From contig NC_057813.1 of NCBI RefSeq assembly GCF_018294505.1, forward strand, positions 317,381,077 to 317,445,076: 64,000 bases of DNA, written 5' to 3'. Every line of letters starts with the position of its first letter. The first letter of the stretch is position 1. Positions 1-11,459 of the stretch are shown here, in pieces. Below the pieces are notes generated by a model that saw nothing but the letters and a program-made list of their open reading frames with translations, was not told the origin of the DNA and ran no database searches. Position numbers and translations under genes: made by a program. Origin of the DNA: Triticum aestivum (lineage: Eukaryota; Streptophyta; Magnoliopsida; Poales; Poaceae).

Positions 1-1746
1 AGGACGAACCACTGAGATGGGTTCAACAACAAGGGGCTCTGTGGGAGCAGCCCTAGACTTCTTGGTCTTGCGCTTCTTCTTGGAGGGAGCGGCATCAGAG
101 GCTTCAGTATTCTTCCTTTTTCTGGCTTCAGCCTCGGCAGCCCTCGTCTTCTTCTGTTCTGAAGTGGTTGTGGTGACCTTTGGCTTCGAGCCAGTCATGC
201 TGCTTGGGAGGATAATGCGAGGGGCTTCTTGGCTTGAAGGTGCAGGCTGGTCAGCAGGAAGCTTCTTCTTTTTCTTTGCAGCCATCCTGGGGTCAATGCC
301 AGGACGGCCAAGTGACTTGCGCTTCTCAGCCTCATTGTAGGCAAGCACACACTTATCAGCCAAACTCTTCATGCGCTCACGAGAGCCTTGAGCTTCTTGG
401 CGCTTCTTCAGAAAAGCTTCTTTAAGCTCATGCAGCATGACCTTGAAGTTTCTGACGTCTTGAACACTGAGCTTCGCCACATGCTTCTTGAATTGAGCCT
501 TCTCATAATCAATTTTTTTCTTCAGCTCAACGATGCGCTGAGCAAGAGCTAGCTCAGAAGCAATGGCGCCATTGAAAGAGACGATGAGGCCAATGGGAAG
601 CTGCAAATCTTCAAAGCTTAGATTGGGGGTGTCGAACCACTCATCAATGAAGTTATGGATGATTGCCACATCAAAGAGAGGCAAGTTGTTGAAGATCTCT
701 GCTTCTTCCTTGCTCTTGATCAGTTGCTCAAGGGCATCATCAGCAAGATCTTCATCACTGGACAGATCAATGGGTTCTGCACACAGAATGGCAGCAGGTG
801 TCAAGGCTTGATCAGTATGCCTGACAAGTTGCTTTTTCTTCTCCGTCTTCTTGGAGATGCGGGATTGATCTTCAGACTGCACACTGGCTTCAGGAGGTGC
901 AGTGGCCAGTGGCTTCACACGAGAAGCTTTTGGAGGTGTAGCTGATGATGAAGCCTTAATCTTCTTTGGCTTCTGCAGCCTTGGAGGAGGAGTTGGGGCT
1001 TCATCAGAATCAGCATCATTGTCAGAATGATCCACTTTGGCACCTTGTACCAAGATGTAGGAGATGAGGCCATCAAGGTTTGCAAAGGGGCCAATTCTAT
1101 TTTCTTCAGCTTCACGTGTGCCATCATCATGGGGAGCAGAGGGACCAGGATTGAAGTCTAATCCCCGTGACTTCTTGTTTTCCTTTGCCGAAGCCTTAGC
1201 AAACTGGAAGTTGCGCTTGAAGAGATTGTCGTCACGACACCAGAGCAATGATGATGGGTCGGCTTCTTCAGGCTGTGGTCCATGGACCATGCAAGGATAG
1301 AAATCTTGTGGAATAGCTTCAGCTCTGTTCTTGGGTTGAAGACCTCGATAGAGAATATCGCCCCAAGGACTCTTGATTGCATTCTTCTCTGCATATTACT
1401 TGGTTATGAACTTGTACTTGAACCACTCTTCAGCCCAATAGCGTCGAATCCATTGGATTCGTGTCTTGCACTGATGATATGTCTCTTTAGGATCTGTCTT
1501 GTAGAGCTCTGCTAGGTCATCAGGCAGATCTTTGGATGTTGCTTCTCGGCGCTGTCTGCCACCCTTCCTTGCTGATTTTTCTGCAGCCATGAACTTCAAA
1601 CTAAATGGCTTCAATATGTTCAATGGCTTCAGAGACTTTCGCTTGTTGGTCAAGCAGGAACTGGCTTCAGGAGAGTTGATATGATGCTGTAAGTATTCTG
1701 CAAACGAATGCAGAATATGAGAACCAAGGGATTCTCCCACGGACAT
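1..1746 (-). pseudogene. Sirevirus ORF3 (env-position protein), partial, one nonsense codon
   Basis: The minus frame is open from 1746 to the left edge except for a TAA at 1396-1398. Likely starts are the ATG at 1746 or the ATG at 1590, which has a G at +4 and begins MAAEKSARKGGRQRR. Visible parts are a basic N-terminus, a W-rich segment (WIRRYWAEEWFKYKF), acidic and proline linkers, a helical segment around 360-560 rich in K and E, and C-terminal lysine clusters such as AAKKKKKLP and PSKKKRKTKK that look like nuclear localisation signals. Part of it is similar in layout to ORF3 of element B (FIDEWF versus FIDLWH, then a K/E-rich helix). Function is unknown. ORFs in this position in Sireviruses are often called envelope-like, but I see no signal peptide or transmembrane segment here. 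The left part is outside the window. Confidence 0.75.
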
Positions 1747-1750
1747 GTAC

Positions 1751-2071
1751 CTGTGACAGCATTAGAGATGCGAGGGAAGGGGAAGAGGTCATATGCATTC
1801 TCAGAAGATTTTGAAGATAAATCGGTTTGAAGACATTGACCTCATGATGCGAAGACATTCACTTATATGAGGTGAGTTGGTTCCAGATTTGTACCAATCC
1901 GTGAATAAGTACAAGTGTGGAATCAAACTAGATAGGAAATCTAAGTGGATAGACTAGGCATTATGAGATGCAGACAACATAGATTTAACATTGAGTAGGT
2001 AGAAACCACTTTCGGTAAATAGGATGAATCTATGAAGATCAAAAAGGTGGTCAAAATAGAGTTATAATTAC
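1751..2071 (-). other. Possible intron in the ORF3 leader
   Basis: On the minus strand a candidate donor (GTG then GTAATTATAA, intron starting at 2071) and a candidate acceptor (CTGTCACAG, ending at 1751) bracket 321 bp of AT-rich sequence. The acceptor lies 4 bp before the ATG at 1746. This would splice the GC-rich leader at about 2075-2307 to the first ORF3 codons. It rests only on splice consensus and base composition. Confidence 0.35.
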
Positions 2072-2330
2072 CACATGAAGAACTGCTAGATGGGATGAAT
2101 AGGATACCGAGCAGTTCAGCCCACCGTGCCCTAACTTGGCAACGGAGGACACCTACGGCGACGGCGGAGAGGACGATGTCCGCGGCCGGCGTGAGGACGG
2201 CGTCGGAGAAGTCGCGGCAGCTAAGCGCTTCGTCGCCAGCGTCGTCGAGAGCTAGCGGTGGCGCTAGGGTTTTGACGAGGTGGAGAGGTGCAAGAAGGAT
2301 TTCTTGACCGCAGGGGACACATATTTATAA
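2072..2330 (-). promoter_or_regulatory. Candidate internal promoter and GC-rich leader of ORF3
   Basis: A TATA box, TTATAAATAT on the minus strand at 2321-2330, is followed within about 30-60 bp by a cytosine-rich, CpG-rich leader containing AAAACCCTAGCGCCACCGC at about 2257-2275. This is the usual look of a grass gene 5' UTR and contrasts sharply with the AT-richer sequence on both sides. It lies between pol and ORF3 in the right orientation to drive a separate ORF3 transcript. The activity is inferred. Confidence 0.45.
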
Positions 2331-3027
2331 GTAGGTGTGCGGCATAGCGCAATTACGTAGGTGCCCCTATCTGTTCACATCCGTGGGACACGTGGCAAGC
2401 ATGCAACATACTCATAGTTGTCCCACGTTCCCACGCCCGCCAGGCATGTTGGAGAGTTGTTCCGGCTTCTCCGGATTTCAATGTTTGTCATTTAAAACAA
2501 ATTTAATGTTTGTCTCTTTGCCTTCTGCTGACTAGGACGCAGAGAAGACATTTGACAGTTTCAATAGAATGCATATGATTTGGACAGATAGAGTTTGAGA
2601 TAGAAAGCATAGAGAGGTTAGGGTCCGATCACATTCGCATAGTTCAAAAGATTCAACTTGAAGACATAGCTATAAGTGAATGTTGTAGAGGACAGAACAC
2701 TAGTACATCTATATGCAATCAAATCATCATAGCGCAGAAAGTCATGAAGATAAATTGAACTGAAGACAAACCAAATGCGAAGTCTTTGCATAAGTAACGC
2801 CATGAGTGAAACACTTCAAACAGAGAAATTTGGTGGTGGCGTTACCCACCGTATAGGAAGTATTAGACCCAGACACGACGCATAATTATCGTGGCGCTCC
2901 AAAGTCAAATTCCATGTTAATGTATTCACACTCAGAGTGTAAATCTTCATTGATTGAAGATATACATTACTTTGTGTGTTCCACATCTAAGTCATCAACA
3001 TGCATAAGTGTTAGGATGTGTGCCTGA
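2331..3027 (-). other. Spacer between pol and the ORF3 promoter
   Basis: About 700 bp of non-coding element-A sequence. No ORF of note and no repeat was recognised. It begins immediately after the pol stop codon at 3028. Confidence 0.6.
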
Positions 3028-6000
3028 TCACAGGACATTAGAGGATTCCAAGATATTTAGCTCACACCGTAACTTGCAAAACCTTTTCTCATCCAAGGGC
3101 TTTGTGAAGATATCTGCAAGTTGCTCTTCAGTGTTGACGTGAATGATATCGATATCTTTCTTCATGACATGATCTCTGAGAAAGTGATGACGAATTTCAA
3201 TGTGCTTTGTCTTCGAGTGTTGGACTGGATTGTTGGCTATCTTGATGGCACTCTCGTTGTCGCAGAAGAGAGGTACTTGTTTCAGGTTGATGCCATAGTC
3301 CTTGAGAGTTTGCTTCATCCATAGAAGCTGAGCACAACAGGATCCAGCAGCAATGTATTCAGATTCAGCAGTTGAGAGTGATACACAATTCTGCTTCTTT
3401 GAAGACCAACAGACAAGTGATCGACCAAGAAAATGACATGTGCCTGATGTAGACTTGCGATCCACCTTGTCACCAGCATAATCAGCATCCGAGAATCCAA
3501 CCAAATCAAATTTTGAGCCCTTGGGATACCATAATCCGAGTGTTGGGGTGTAAGCCAAATATCGAAGAATTCGCTTCACAGCTAAGTGATGCGATTCCTT
3601 TGGTGCCGCTTGGAATCGAGCACACATGCAAACACTAAGCATAATATCTGGCCTAGATGCACATAGATAAAGTAAAGAACCAATCATGGAGCGGTATACC
3701 TTTTGATCGAACTCTTTACCATTGTCGTCGGTACCAAGGTGGTGTTTGGCTGGCATTGGCGTCGTGTAACCTTTGCAGTCTTCCATTCCAAACTTCTTCA
3801 GACAATCTTTGAGGTATTTTTCTTGAGATATGAAGATGCCATTGCTTTGCTGACGAATTTGAAGACCAAGGAAGAACTTCAGTTCTCCCATCATGGACAT
3901 CTGATATTGCTCTTGCATCATGTATCCAAACTCATCACTATACTTCTGGTTGGTGCAGCCGAAGATAATGTCATCCACATATATTTGGCACACAAACAGT
4001 TCGCCATCATATGTCTTCGTGAAGAGTGTGGGATCGAGGGATCCTGGTTTGAAGCCTTTGCTCTTCAGGAAGTCTTTGATCGTATCATACCATTCGCGAG
4101 GAGCTTGTTTGAGGCCATACAGTGCTTTGTTTAGCTTGTACACCATATCAGGATGTTTTGGATCTTCAAAGCCAGGTGGTTGAGCGACATATACTTCTTC
4201 TTCAATCTTGCCATTGAGAAATGCACTCTTCACATCCATTTGATATAGCAAGATGTTGTGATGATCAGCATAGGCTAGCAGTATGCGAATAGCTTCAAGC
4301 CTAGCAACAGGAGCAAATGTTTCATCGAAGTCAATTCCTTCAACTTGAGTATATCCTTGAGCCACAAGACATGCTTTGTTTCTGATGACTTGACCATGCT
4401 CATCTTGCTTGTTCCGATATATCCATTTTGTTCCAATAATGTTATGCTTGCGAGGGTCAGGTCGCTTGACAAGTTCCCAAACATTATTCATCTTGAACCG
4501 TTGAAGTTCTTCTTGCATGGCTTGAATCCATTCAGGTTCCAAAAAGGCTTCAGCAACTTTCTTGGGTTCAGATATTGATACAAATGAAAAATGCCCATAG
4601 AAATTTGCTAACTGTGTTGCTCTTGATCGAGTAAGCGGACCAGGTGCGTTGATGCTATCAATTATCTTCTCAATTTGTACTTCATTTGCAACACGAGGAT
4701 GAACTGGACGAAGACCTTGCTCATGCTGATCATTGTCATCATTGGGAGGATTGTCTTCGGTCTGAGCATTGTCTTCAGGTTGGTTTGGTGCAGAAATGAT
4801 AAGTTCTTCTTCAGGCTATGCTTTAGAGGGCATGATTTCACCAGTTCCCATCAGCTTGATAGATTCACTGGAAGGAGCTTCATCTAGTGTGCTTGGCAGG
4901 AGCTCTCGTTGTGAACCATTGGTTTCATCAAATCGCACATCCACTGTTTCAACGATTTTGTAGTGGAAGAGGTTGAAGACTCTGTAGGAGTGCGAATCCT
5001 TTCCATAGCCAAGCATGAAGCCTTCGTGAGCTTTGGGTTCAAATTTTGACTTGTGATGGGGATCCTTGATCCAGCACCTAGCACCAAAGACTCTGAAGTA
5101 GCTGACATTTGGCTTCTTGCCAGTAAGGAGCTCATAGGATGTTTTGCCCAGAAGCTTATGGATGTAGACACGGTTGATGATGTGACAAGCTGTATCAATA
5201 GCTTCAGGCCAGAACTTTCTTGGTGTCTTGTACTCGTCGAGCATTGTTCGAGCCATCTCAATGAGGGTTCTGTTCTTGCGCTCAACAATGCCATTTTGCT
5301 GAGGTGTGTAAGGAGCAGAAAATTCATGAGTGATTCCCATTGTATCCAGATAAAGATCAAGGCCGGTGTTCTTGAATTCAGTGCCGTTATCACTTCTGAT
5401 ATGCTTGATCTTGACGCCATAATTGTTCATTGCTCGATTGGCGAATCGTTTGAAGACATCTTGTACTTCAGTCTTGTAGAGAATTATGTGCACCCATGTA
5501 TATCTTGAGTAGTCATCAACAATGACGAAGCCATAGAGACACGCCGTTGTTGTGAGGGTGGAGTAGTGAGTAGGGCCAAATAAGTCCATGTGCAACAGCT
5601 CAAAGGGTTGAGATGTCGTCATGATTGTCTTCGAGGGGTGCTTGGCCCTCGTCATCTTCCCAGCTTCGCAAGCACCACACAAATGATCTTTCTTGAACTT
5701 GACACCTTCGATGCCTATGACATGCTTCTTCTTGACGAGAGTGTGCAAGTTCCTCATGCCAGCATGCCCCAGCCTTCGATGCCAGAGCCAGCATTCTGAA
5801 GCTTTTGCAAGAAGACATACGGCAAGCTGTGGACCTGCTGAGAAATCTACCATGTATAGATCACCTTTCCTATACCCTTCAAAGACTAGAGACTTGTCAG
5901 ATTCCATTAGTACAAGGCAACGATATTTTCCAAATATCACAATCATGTTTAAGTCACAAAGCATTGAGACAGACATTAAGTTGAATCCAAGGGATTCAAC

Positions 6001-6201
6001 AAGCATCACTTTATCCATGTGTTGATCCTTTGAGATTGCAACTCTACCTAGACCCAATACCTTGCCTTTACCAGTGTCAGCAAATGTGATTTGACTCTTG
6101 TCGGATGGACGTAAGGTTGAGTCCATGAGAAGACTTCGATCACCAGTCATATGATTAGTGCATCCGCTGTCAATAATCCATTCTGAAGCTTTTGGTGACA
6201 T
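3028..6201 (-). pseudogene. pol: Copia pol polyprotein (PR-IN-RT-RNase H), one internal nonsense codon
   Basis: One frame of 1058 codons from the ATG at 6201, broken only by TAG at 4816-4818. Domains in order: aspartic protease (DSGCTNHM, residues 11-18); integrase zinc-binding H141, H146, C175, C178; integrase core D206 (HMDLFGP), D271 (SDNGTEF) and E307 (VERKNR); then, after the stop, the reverse transcriptase with YVDD near residue 741 and RNase H ([18 protein letters not shown]), ending with the Copia hallmark ADIFTKPL. All catalytic residues checked are present. An in-frame TAG lies just upstream of the ATG, and pol is in a different frame from gag, so pol is not a simple read-through of gag. 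The downstream segment reads cleanly through the linker (ending [14 protein letters not shown]), so the TAG is the only lesion seen. It may block RT expression unless suppressed. Confidence 0.93.
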
Positions 6202-6442
6202 GCCCTACAGTGCAGTTAGGAGGATAGGCTTCACAAGGTATGTTGTGAAGCATAAGCAGTTGATGCACACTTGGATTATCACAGCATAGATGAAAGTTAG
6301 CACACAGTATGACAGGTAAGCGATTCATATGTGGAATACATAGTAAGTCATTTTATCATGCGTCCCTTTGTGTTTTAGGTCCCCAGCAATTATATCGGAC
6401 GCCTTTGATTGCTGGCTGGAGACCACATTCTGCAAAAGAGAG
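6202..6442 (-). other. gag-pol spacer
   Basis: About 240 bp between the gag stop and the pol ATG. It has stops in the pol frame. No motif was recognised. Confidence 0.6.
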
Positions 6443-8125
6443 TTAATTCTTCTTCACCACCCACATTTTCAGGGGTGGCTTAGAAGCAATGAGTCTAAGT
6501 GCAGCATCTGAGAATTTCGGCTTTGAAGCCCTAGCAAATAGCCTTGCAGGAGATGAATGATACTCATGTGAATAAGCAGAAAAGTTCTTAGTTCTATGAA
6601 CATAGCGGTTTGAAGACACATGCTCATATTCATGAGTCTGAGTATGATTTCCCTGCAAAACATTGGCGTTAGGGTGACTCAAGTGAGTCCTGTGTTCGTA
6701 TGAAGCCGTTGGACCATATGATGCCTTTGGTCTGGGGTTTGTCTTCTTCCCAGGTGGTGTCATGATGACATTCACTGGAAGATTCTCAAGACAGGTTTTG
6801 GGAACCCAGATCTTCTTCATTGGCGGTCCATTCCTGCAGTTAGTACCAATATACCTGGCAAACACTTCACCATTCTGATTTTTGAACAGTTTATAGTTTG
6901 CATCAAAGGATTCATCAATGATAATAGGATTAGCACAGGTAAAGCCAGATAAAGTGGATGGATCCACTGAAGGTTCCTTTGCAGCAACCCATGTGGTTTT
7001 GGGATACTGCTCAGGCTTCCAGTAGGAACCATCAGCATTCATTTTCCTCTCGAACCCAACACCCTCTTTCCTAGGGTTTCGGTTCAGAATCTGCTTTTTG
7101 AGGACATCACAAAGTGTCTGATGCCCTTTCAGACTTTTATACATCCCTGTTTCAAGCAATGTCTTCAACCTAGCATTTTCATCAGCAATAGTAGTGGTAT
7201 CCTCAGAAGAGGGGTTAGTTACCACATCAGTAGTTGAAGACAGAGCAACAGTAGCAGCAGTGGAACATTCAGCAACAGAGGCAGCGTTATCACGCTCAAT
7301 GCATTTTAAACATGGTGGTTCAAATTCATCCTGAGCAACGCTGATTTGTTGAGCAAGTAATGAATCGTGCTTCCTCAGAAGATCTTCATAATCCACCCTT
7401 ATCTTTTCAAGATCTTGCTCTCTTTGAAGACATTCAGAAGAAAGTTTCTCATGATCAGACAAGAGAGCATTATGTTGATCTTGAAGGGCGTCAAACTTAG
7501 AATGAAGTCTCTGAAGACTCTCAGCCAAAGCTTTTGACTGATCCATTTCTTCGCCCAACATATCATCGCTCTTACTAAGCATGTTTTGAATCCTTTCCAA
7601 AGCTCTTTGTTGTTTAGTGGCAAGGGAAGCAAGTTTGACATAGCTGGGGCCAAATTCATCACCTGATTCATCATCACTAGTTTCAGAAAGATAGCATTCA
7701 GTTACCTTAGCACCCCCTGCCATGAGGCATGGTGAAGATGAAGACGGTTCAGGTGGAAAGGTCATCTCTTTAAGAGACTCCTTGTAGTCATCAAGCCAAG
7801 GATCATGACGATTAAGATGACTTTCATAGACCTCAGAAAGCCGGTCCCAGATTAGCTTCGCGTGATTGAGGTGCATGACGTTCCTGAACTGATTTCGGGA
7901 CAGGCAGGAGCAGATGACATCCTTCGCTGTGAGGTTCAGTAGAGTGTACTTGCGAATGTCATCAGCCTCCGCCATCTTGCATAGATCGGTAAGACCAATC
8001 TCGGTGACGGTCCACAGTTCGCTGTCCATAGCCATGAGTCGCTTCTTCATCATGGCTTTCCACCGAGGATACTCATGACCGTCAAAGGTGGGGCAAGATA
8101 CATTCCTCAATCCTGCAGTCGACAT
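6443..8125 (-). CDS. gag: Copia/Sirevirus Gag, intact 560 residues
   Basis: Capsid-type protein that would form the virus-like particle of element A. The N-terminus carries the Copia gag signature CPTFDGHEYPRWKAMMKKRL, followed by the helical region with LIWDRLSEVYE near residue 95. A long coiled coil rich in Q, E and L spans about residues 170-265. The C-terminal third, with the GSYWKPEQYPKTTW segment, ends in MWVVKKN. A single CLKC pair is present (residues ~274-277), but I see no complete CCHC zinc knuckle. The ATG at 8125 is the first in frame and lies about 50 bp downstream of the primer binding site. It is the best preserved ORF in the window. Confidence 0.9.
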   Translation of the reverse strand: MSTAGLRNVSCPTFDGHEYPRWKAMMKKRLMAMDSELWTVTEIGLTDLCKMAEADDIRKYTLLNLTAKDVICSCLSRNQFRNVMHLNHAKLIWDRLSEVYESHLNRHDPWLDDYKESLKEMTFPPEPSSSSPCLMAGGAKVTECYLSETSDDESGDEFGPSYVKLASLATKQQRALERIQNMLSKSDDMLGEEMDQSKALAESLQRLHSKFDALQDQHNALLSDHEKLSSECLQREQDLEKIRVDYEDLLRKHDSLLAQQISVAQDEFEPPCLKCIERDNAASVAECSTAATVALSSTTDVVTNPSSEDTTTIADENARLKTLLETGMYKSLKGHQTLCDVLKKQILNRNPRKEGVGFERKMNADGSYWKPEQYPKTTWVAAKEPSVDPSTLSGFTCANPIIIDESFDANYKLFKNQNGEVFARYIGTNCRNGPPMKKIWVPKTCLENLPVNVIMTPPGKKTNPRPKASYGPTASYEHRTHLSHPNANVLQGNHTQTHEYEHVSSNRYVHRTKNFSAYSHEYHSSPARLFARASKPKFSDAALRLIASKPPLKMWVVKKN

Positions 8126-8177
8126 AGCTGAAACTCCAGGTGGTTAAACCGAATCACACAGAACAAGGGAGTACCTT

Positions 8178-8190
8178 GCTCTGATACCAA
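8178..8190 (-). other. Primer binding site (initiator-Met type), element A
   Basis: On the minus strand TTGGTATCAGAGC lies one base inside the LTR end (LTR ...CACTTTCA, then A, then the site). It matches the complement of the 3' end of plant initiator tRNA-Met, the usual Copia primer. Confidence 0.9.
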
Positions 8191-8191
8191 T

Positions 8192-9524
8192 TGAAAGTGC
8201 TAGTTATCGACTAGAGGGGGGGTGAATAGGCGATTTTTATGAAAGTCTTCAAAACTTGGAAGTTTCGAAGACAAACAATAGAAATGACCTAGTTGATATG
8301 CAGCGGAAGATAAACTACCATAAGCAAGCCATAGTCAAGTATGCAATAGTGTTAACGTACGAGACTAATAGCAGCTAGGTAGTAAGGATCAGGATGGAAG
8401 ATAGTATGAAGCCAATCAACAATAGTAGTCAAGCAATGAAGTCAATCAGATAAGACAGATAAGCAATGACTTCACGAAGACAAACTCAAAGTAAAGGAGG
8501 GAAGAGATAGAACCAGTCACTTGTTGAAGACACAGGATTTGTTGGACCAGTTCCAGTTGCTGTGACAACTGTACGTCTGGTTAGGGAGGCTGAGATTCAA
8601 CTCAGAAGACCGTGTCTTCACCTTATTCCCCTTGAGCTAAGGACACTTAGTCCTCGCCCAATCACTCTGGTAAGTCTTCAAGGTAGACTTCCGAACCTTC
8701 ACAGACTTCGTTCACCCGGCAATCCACAATGACTCTTGGATGCTCAGAACGCGACGCCTAACCGGCTGGAGGATACACAGTCCTCAAGTGTAATAAGTCT
8801 TCAGGTCACACAGACAGAAAGACTTCAGTGATGCCTAACACTCTTTGGCTCTGGGTGTTTGGGCTTTGTCCTCGCAAGGATTTCTCTCTCAAATGCTTCG
8901 AGGTGGGTTGCTCTCAAAACGACAAAAGCCGTAACTAACTCTGAGCAGCCACCAATTTATGGTGTAGGGGGTGGGCTATTTATAGCCACAAGGCAACCCG
9001 ACCTGATTTGTCCGAAATGACCCTGGGTCACTAAGGAACTGACACGTGTTCCAACGGTCAGATTTCAAACACACGCGGCAACTTTACTTGGGCTACAAGC
9101 AAAGCTGACTCATCCAGCTCTGGATAAGATTTGCTCTCATTGTCTTCGCTCGAAGACATAGGATTTGGGTTGAGCATCACTTCAGTCACTCTGACTTAGT
9201 TCACTTGGACCCCACTTAACAGTACGGTGGTTCCTATGACTCAACAAAGAAGAAAAGGAAACAACGAAACCACACAGTCTTCGCGCTCCATAGTCTTCAT
9301 GCAATGTCTTCTCATGTCATAGTCTTCAATATGAATATCTTCTCATACCACCATTGTCTTCAATGTCTTCATACATTTTTAGGGGTCATCTCCGGTAGGT
9401 AAACCGAATCAATGAGGGACACTACCTGCGTTATCCTGCAATTCTCACAAATGCATTAGTCCCTCAACCAACTTTGTCGTCAATACTCCAAAACCAACTA
9501 GGGGTGGCACTAGATGCACTTACA
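8192..9524 (-). repeat. 5' LTR of Sirevirus A
   Basis: 1333 bp. On the minus strand it begins TGTAAGTGCATCTAGTGCC and ends AACTAGCACTTTCA, with TG...CA ends. A TATA box CTATAAATAG lies at 8985-8976. Termini and body resemble the LTR at 59014-60523 but with clear divergence, so the two are related subfamilies, not the two ends of one element. Confidence 0.92.
8976..8985 (-). promoter_or_regulatory. LTR TATA box, Sirevirus A
   Basis: Palindromic-looking CTATAAATAG on the minus strand inside the 5' LTR. The same 10 bp occur at 59841-59850 in the LTR of element B, which supports a conserved core promoter. Confidence 0.7.
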
Positions 9525-11018
9525 GAAATGAATATATTGTTCTATTATTGTTCTTATGAAGTTGAACTAGCTATATGTTGTATTGTGTTGTTTTCAGGTA
9601 GCTATCATACTGTGATGTTAAAATATATCTATGTGCCTAATATGAAATTGGCAAACAGTTGTTCGATATGAAATGTGAATTTGCGTAATACTGGAATTAT
9701 TAGTTGTAAACTAATAAACCTGTTAAATGGGTCATGGAACTTTGCAAACGATTCTAGAAGTAAAAGCGCTTGTGATGGATAGCCTAATGCCACACAGTTT
9801 TCTTCATCAAATCATGTGTGATGTAGTTCATAAAAGCAAATGGTTAACCAAGGCAGAGTGTGTATGATAGTTACACCTATCACACACGAGCCTATACATA
9901 AACCTATGTGGGATGTACATATGAACGGAAACGTTTTCCCTGGATTGACTGTGTGGGATGTACATATGAACGGAAACGTTTTCCCTGGATTGACTGTGTG
10001 GGATGTACATACGAACGAAAACGTTTTCCCTGGATTGACTAAGTGGGATGTACATAAGAACGGAAACGTACTCCTTGGATTGACTGTGTGTGATATACAT
10101 ACGAACGGAAATGTTTTTCTGGGATTCACCGTGTGGGATGTACATACGAATGGAAACGACTGGGTTTTGATGCCTCACCCGATCGCACACGAGTTCATTT
10201 TGCCCCAGCCTGTGTGCCAGGAGGGCCTATCCCCAACAGTTTCTGGGTCATGTGGGAAGGACCCCCCCCCCCATCGCCCACACTCACTTGGCGACAGTTC
10301 CAAATGCCATCACGGAAAGTGGTTAAAAACCGTCTGTATAGCACCGACGCGTACCAGTGAGGGGAGCGGAGACTTGGAACTTGTAATGCACTAGCAGTAC
10401 GAGGAGAATCCATACAAATGCTCCGTTTACATTGCTGTAGAGGACTGCCATCATCGCCTTCCTTACTCTTTTCCTTCCTCTTTTTTGATTTTGCCTTGTC
10501 AAGTCAAACCCACAAGAAAAAGGAATAAAATTTGCTCTTCATAACTCATTGATGCATGATACTGATGAACACTACTTTCATGTAAGGCAACCGATGATAG
10601 GAGGATGGAATATGTATGAAAAACAGGGCGACATGACTTATTGACGTGTATGATGTGTAAAGTGTAAACTAAGCACAAGGTGTTTGAACTAATTAGAAGC
10701 AATGCAAGCTAGACACCATATGAAAGATGAAACCAATATCACTGTGCCAAATTAAAAGGGTGGCCTCATAAATGTATTTGAACAAATTAGAAGCAATACA
10801 TGGCAACAGGCTAGAAATCATATGCAATATGCAATGAATAAAGGTGTCTCATCATAAGTGATTGATGCAAAATACAGAAGAGCGGTAGTTTCATGTAAGA
10901 ATATGGTTAATAGATAGATGTAGTATGTACGGAAAATAGGAAGGCATATCATATTCACAGGTATAATGTGTAAACTAGGCAGATGCAATTTACCGTAATT
11001 AGAAGCACTACAAGCTAG
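9525..11018. mobile_element. DNA-transposon remnant, probably CACTA-like
   Basis: No supported gene. It holds the 45-bp tandem array (9906-10160), a run of 13 cytosines near 10261-10273, and two diverged copies of a ~200-bp stretch about 315 bp apart. These start near 10537 and 10856, and both read as ...attgatgca...tttcatgtaag...tagaagca. This AT-rich sequence, with 'catgatatga', 'tataatgtgtaaact' and 'agaagca' motifs, resembles the intron-like sequence at 29100-29900 of the neighbouring CACTA. It may be part of a second copy of that family. Sirevirus A is inserted at its left edge. Confidence 0.45.
9906..10160. repeat. 45-bp tandem repeat, about 5.5 copies
   Basis: The word ggatgtacat recurs at 9911, 9956, 10001, 10046, 10091 (as tgatatacat) and 10136, an exact 45-bp period. 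Each unit reads ggatgtacat.cgaacggaaacg..ttccctggattgact. Because 45 is a multiple of 3, frames on both strands stay open through the array. Confidence 0.93.
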
Positions 11019-11459
11019 CACTGCAAAAAAATACACTTCCGTGATGATACGTGTTTGTCACAGCAGGTCACGTTTTCTGTCATGCATGTACATCCATGAC
11101 GATTTTACGACAGAATCAAGATAGTCATACCTGTGCTGTCGTACAAGGGTTCCATGACAATACCAAAATTATCATCACGGAAGTGTCCACTTCCATGACG
11201 ATAAATGGCGCGTCATGGAAATTCTTTCATCAAGGGTAACCGACACATGGCATCCATCGTACCGGGTCATTGTTAAGCTATCGGGTTCCACTTTGGATCC
11301 GATAACCCATTAATAGCCTGGAGCAATGGGGATTTTCCACGTGTAAAATTGACAATGACCAGAGGAACCACATATCGGCTCACTATTTGGAGAGATGGCA
11401 TCCACTCACTGGACGGGAGGCGCCTATGATTCGTCGCCATGTGTCATGACCCAACAAAG

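Larger units (their letters stand above)
1..9524 (-). mobile_element. Copia/Sirevirus LTR retrotransposon A (left end outside window)
   Basis: Read on the minus strand the order is 5' LTR (9524 to 8192), primer binding site, gag, protease-integrase-RT-RNase H, then an extra ORF3 that runs off the left edge. Integrase before RT is the Copia order. The extra ORF after pol, the coiled-coil gag and the close resemblance to element B at 59014-64000, which has multiple polypurine tracts, fit the Sirevirus (Maximus/SIRE) lineage. The 3' LTR is not in the window, so neither the target duplication nor the LTR age can be read. The 5 bp outside the 5' LTR are gaaat (9525-9529). Damage is light: gag is open, and pol and the visible ORF3 carry one nonsense codon each. 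The exact family name is not assigned. Confidence 0.92.

Noticed and set aside
17..945. Plus-strand frames (for example 17-340 and 655-945)
   Set aside because: They are shadows of the minus-strand ORF3, whose frame has family-like composition and continues unbroken.
8178..8190. tRNA-like match TTGGTATCAGAGC (also 39562-39575)
   Set aside because: These are primer binding sites complementary to the tRNA 3' end. No cloverleaf surrounds them.
9906..10160. Possible CRISPR-like array
   Set aside because: The repeats are head-to-tail without spacers, and the context is a plant transposon.
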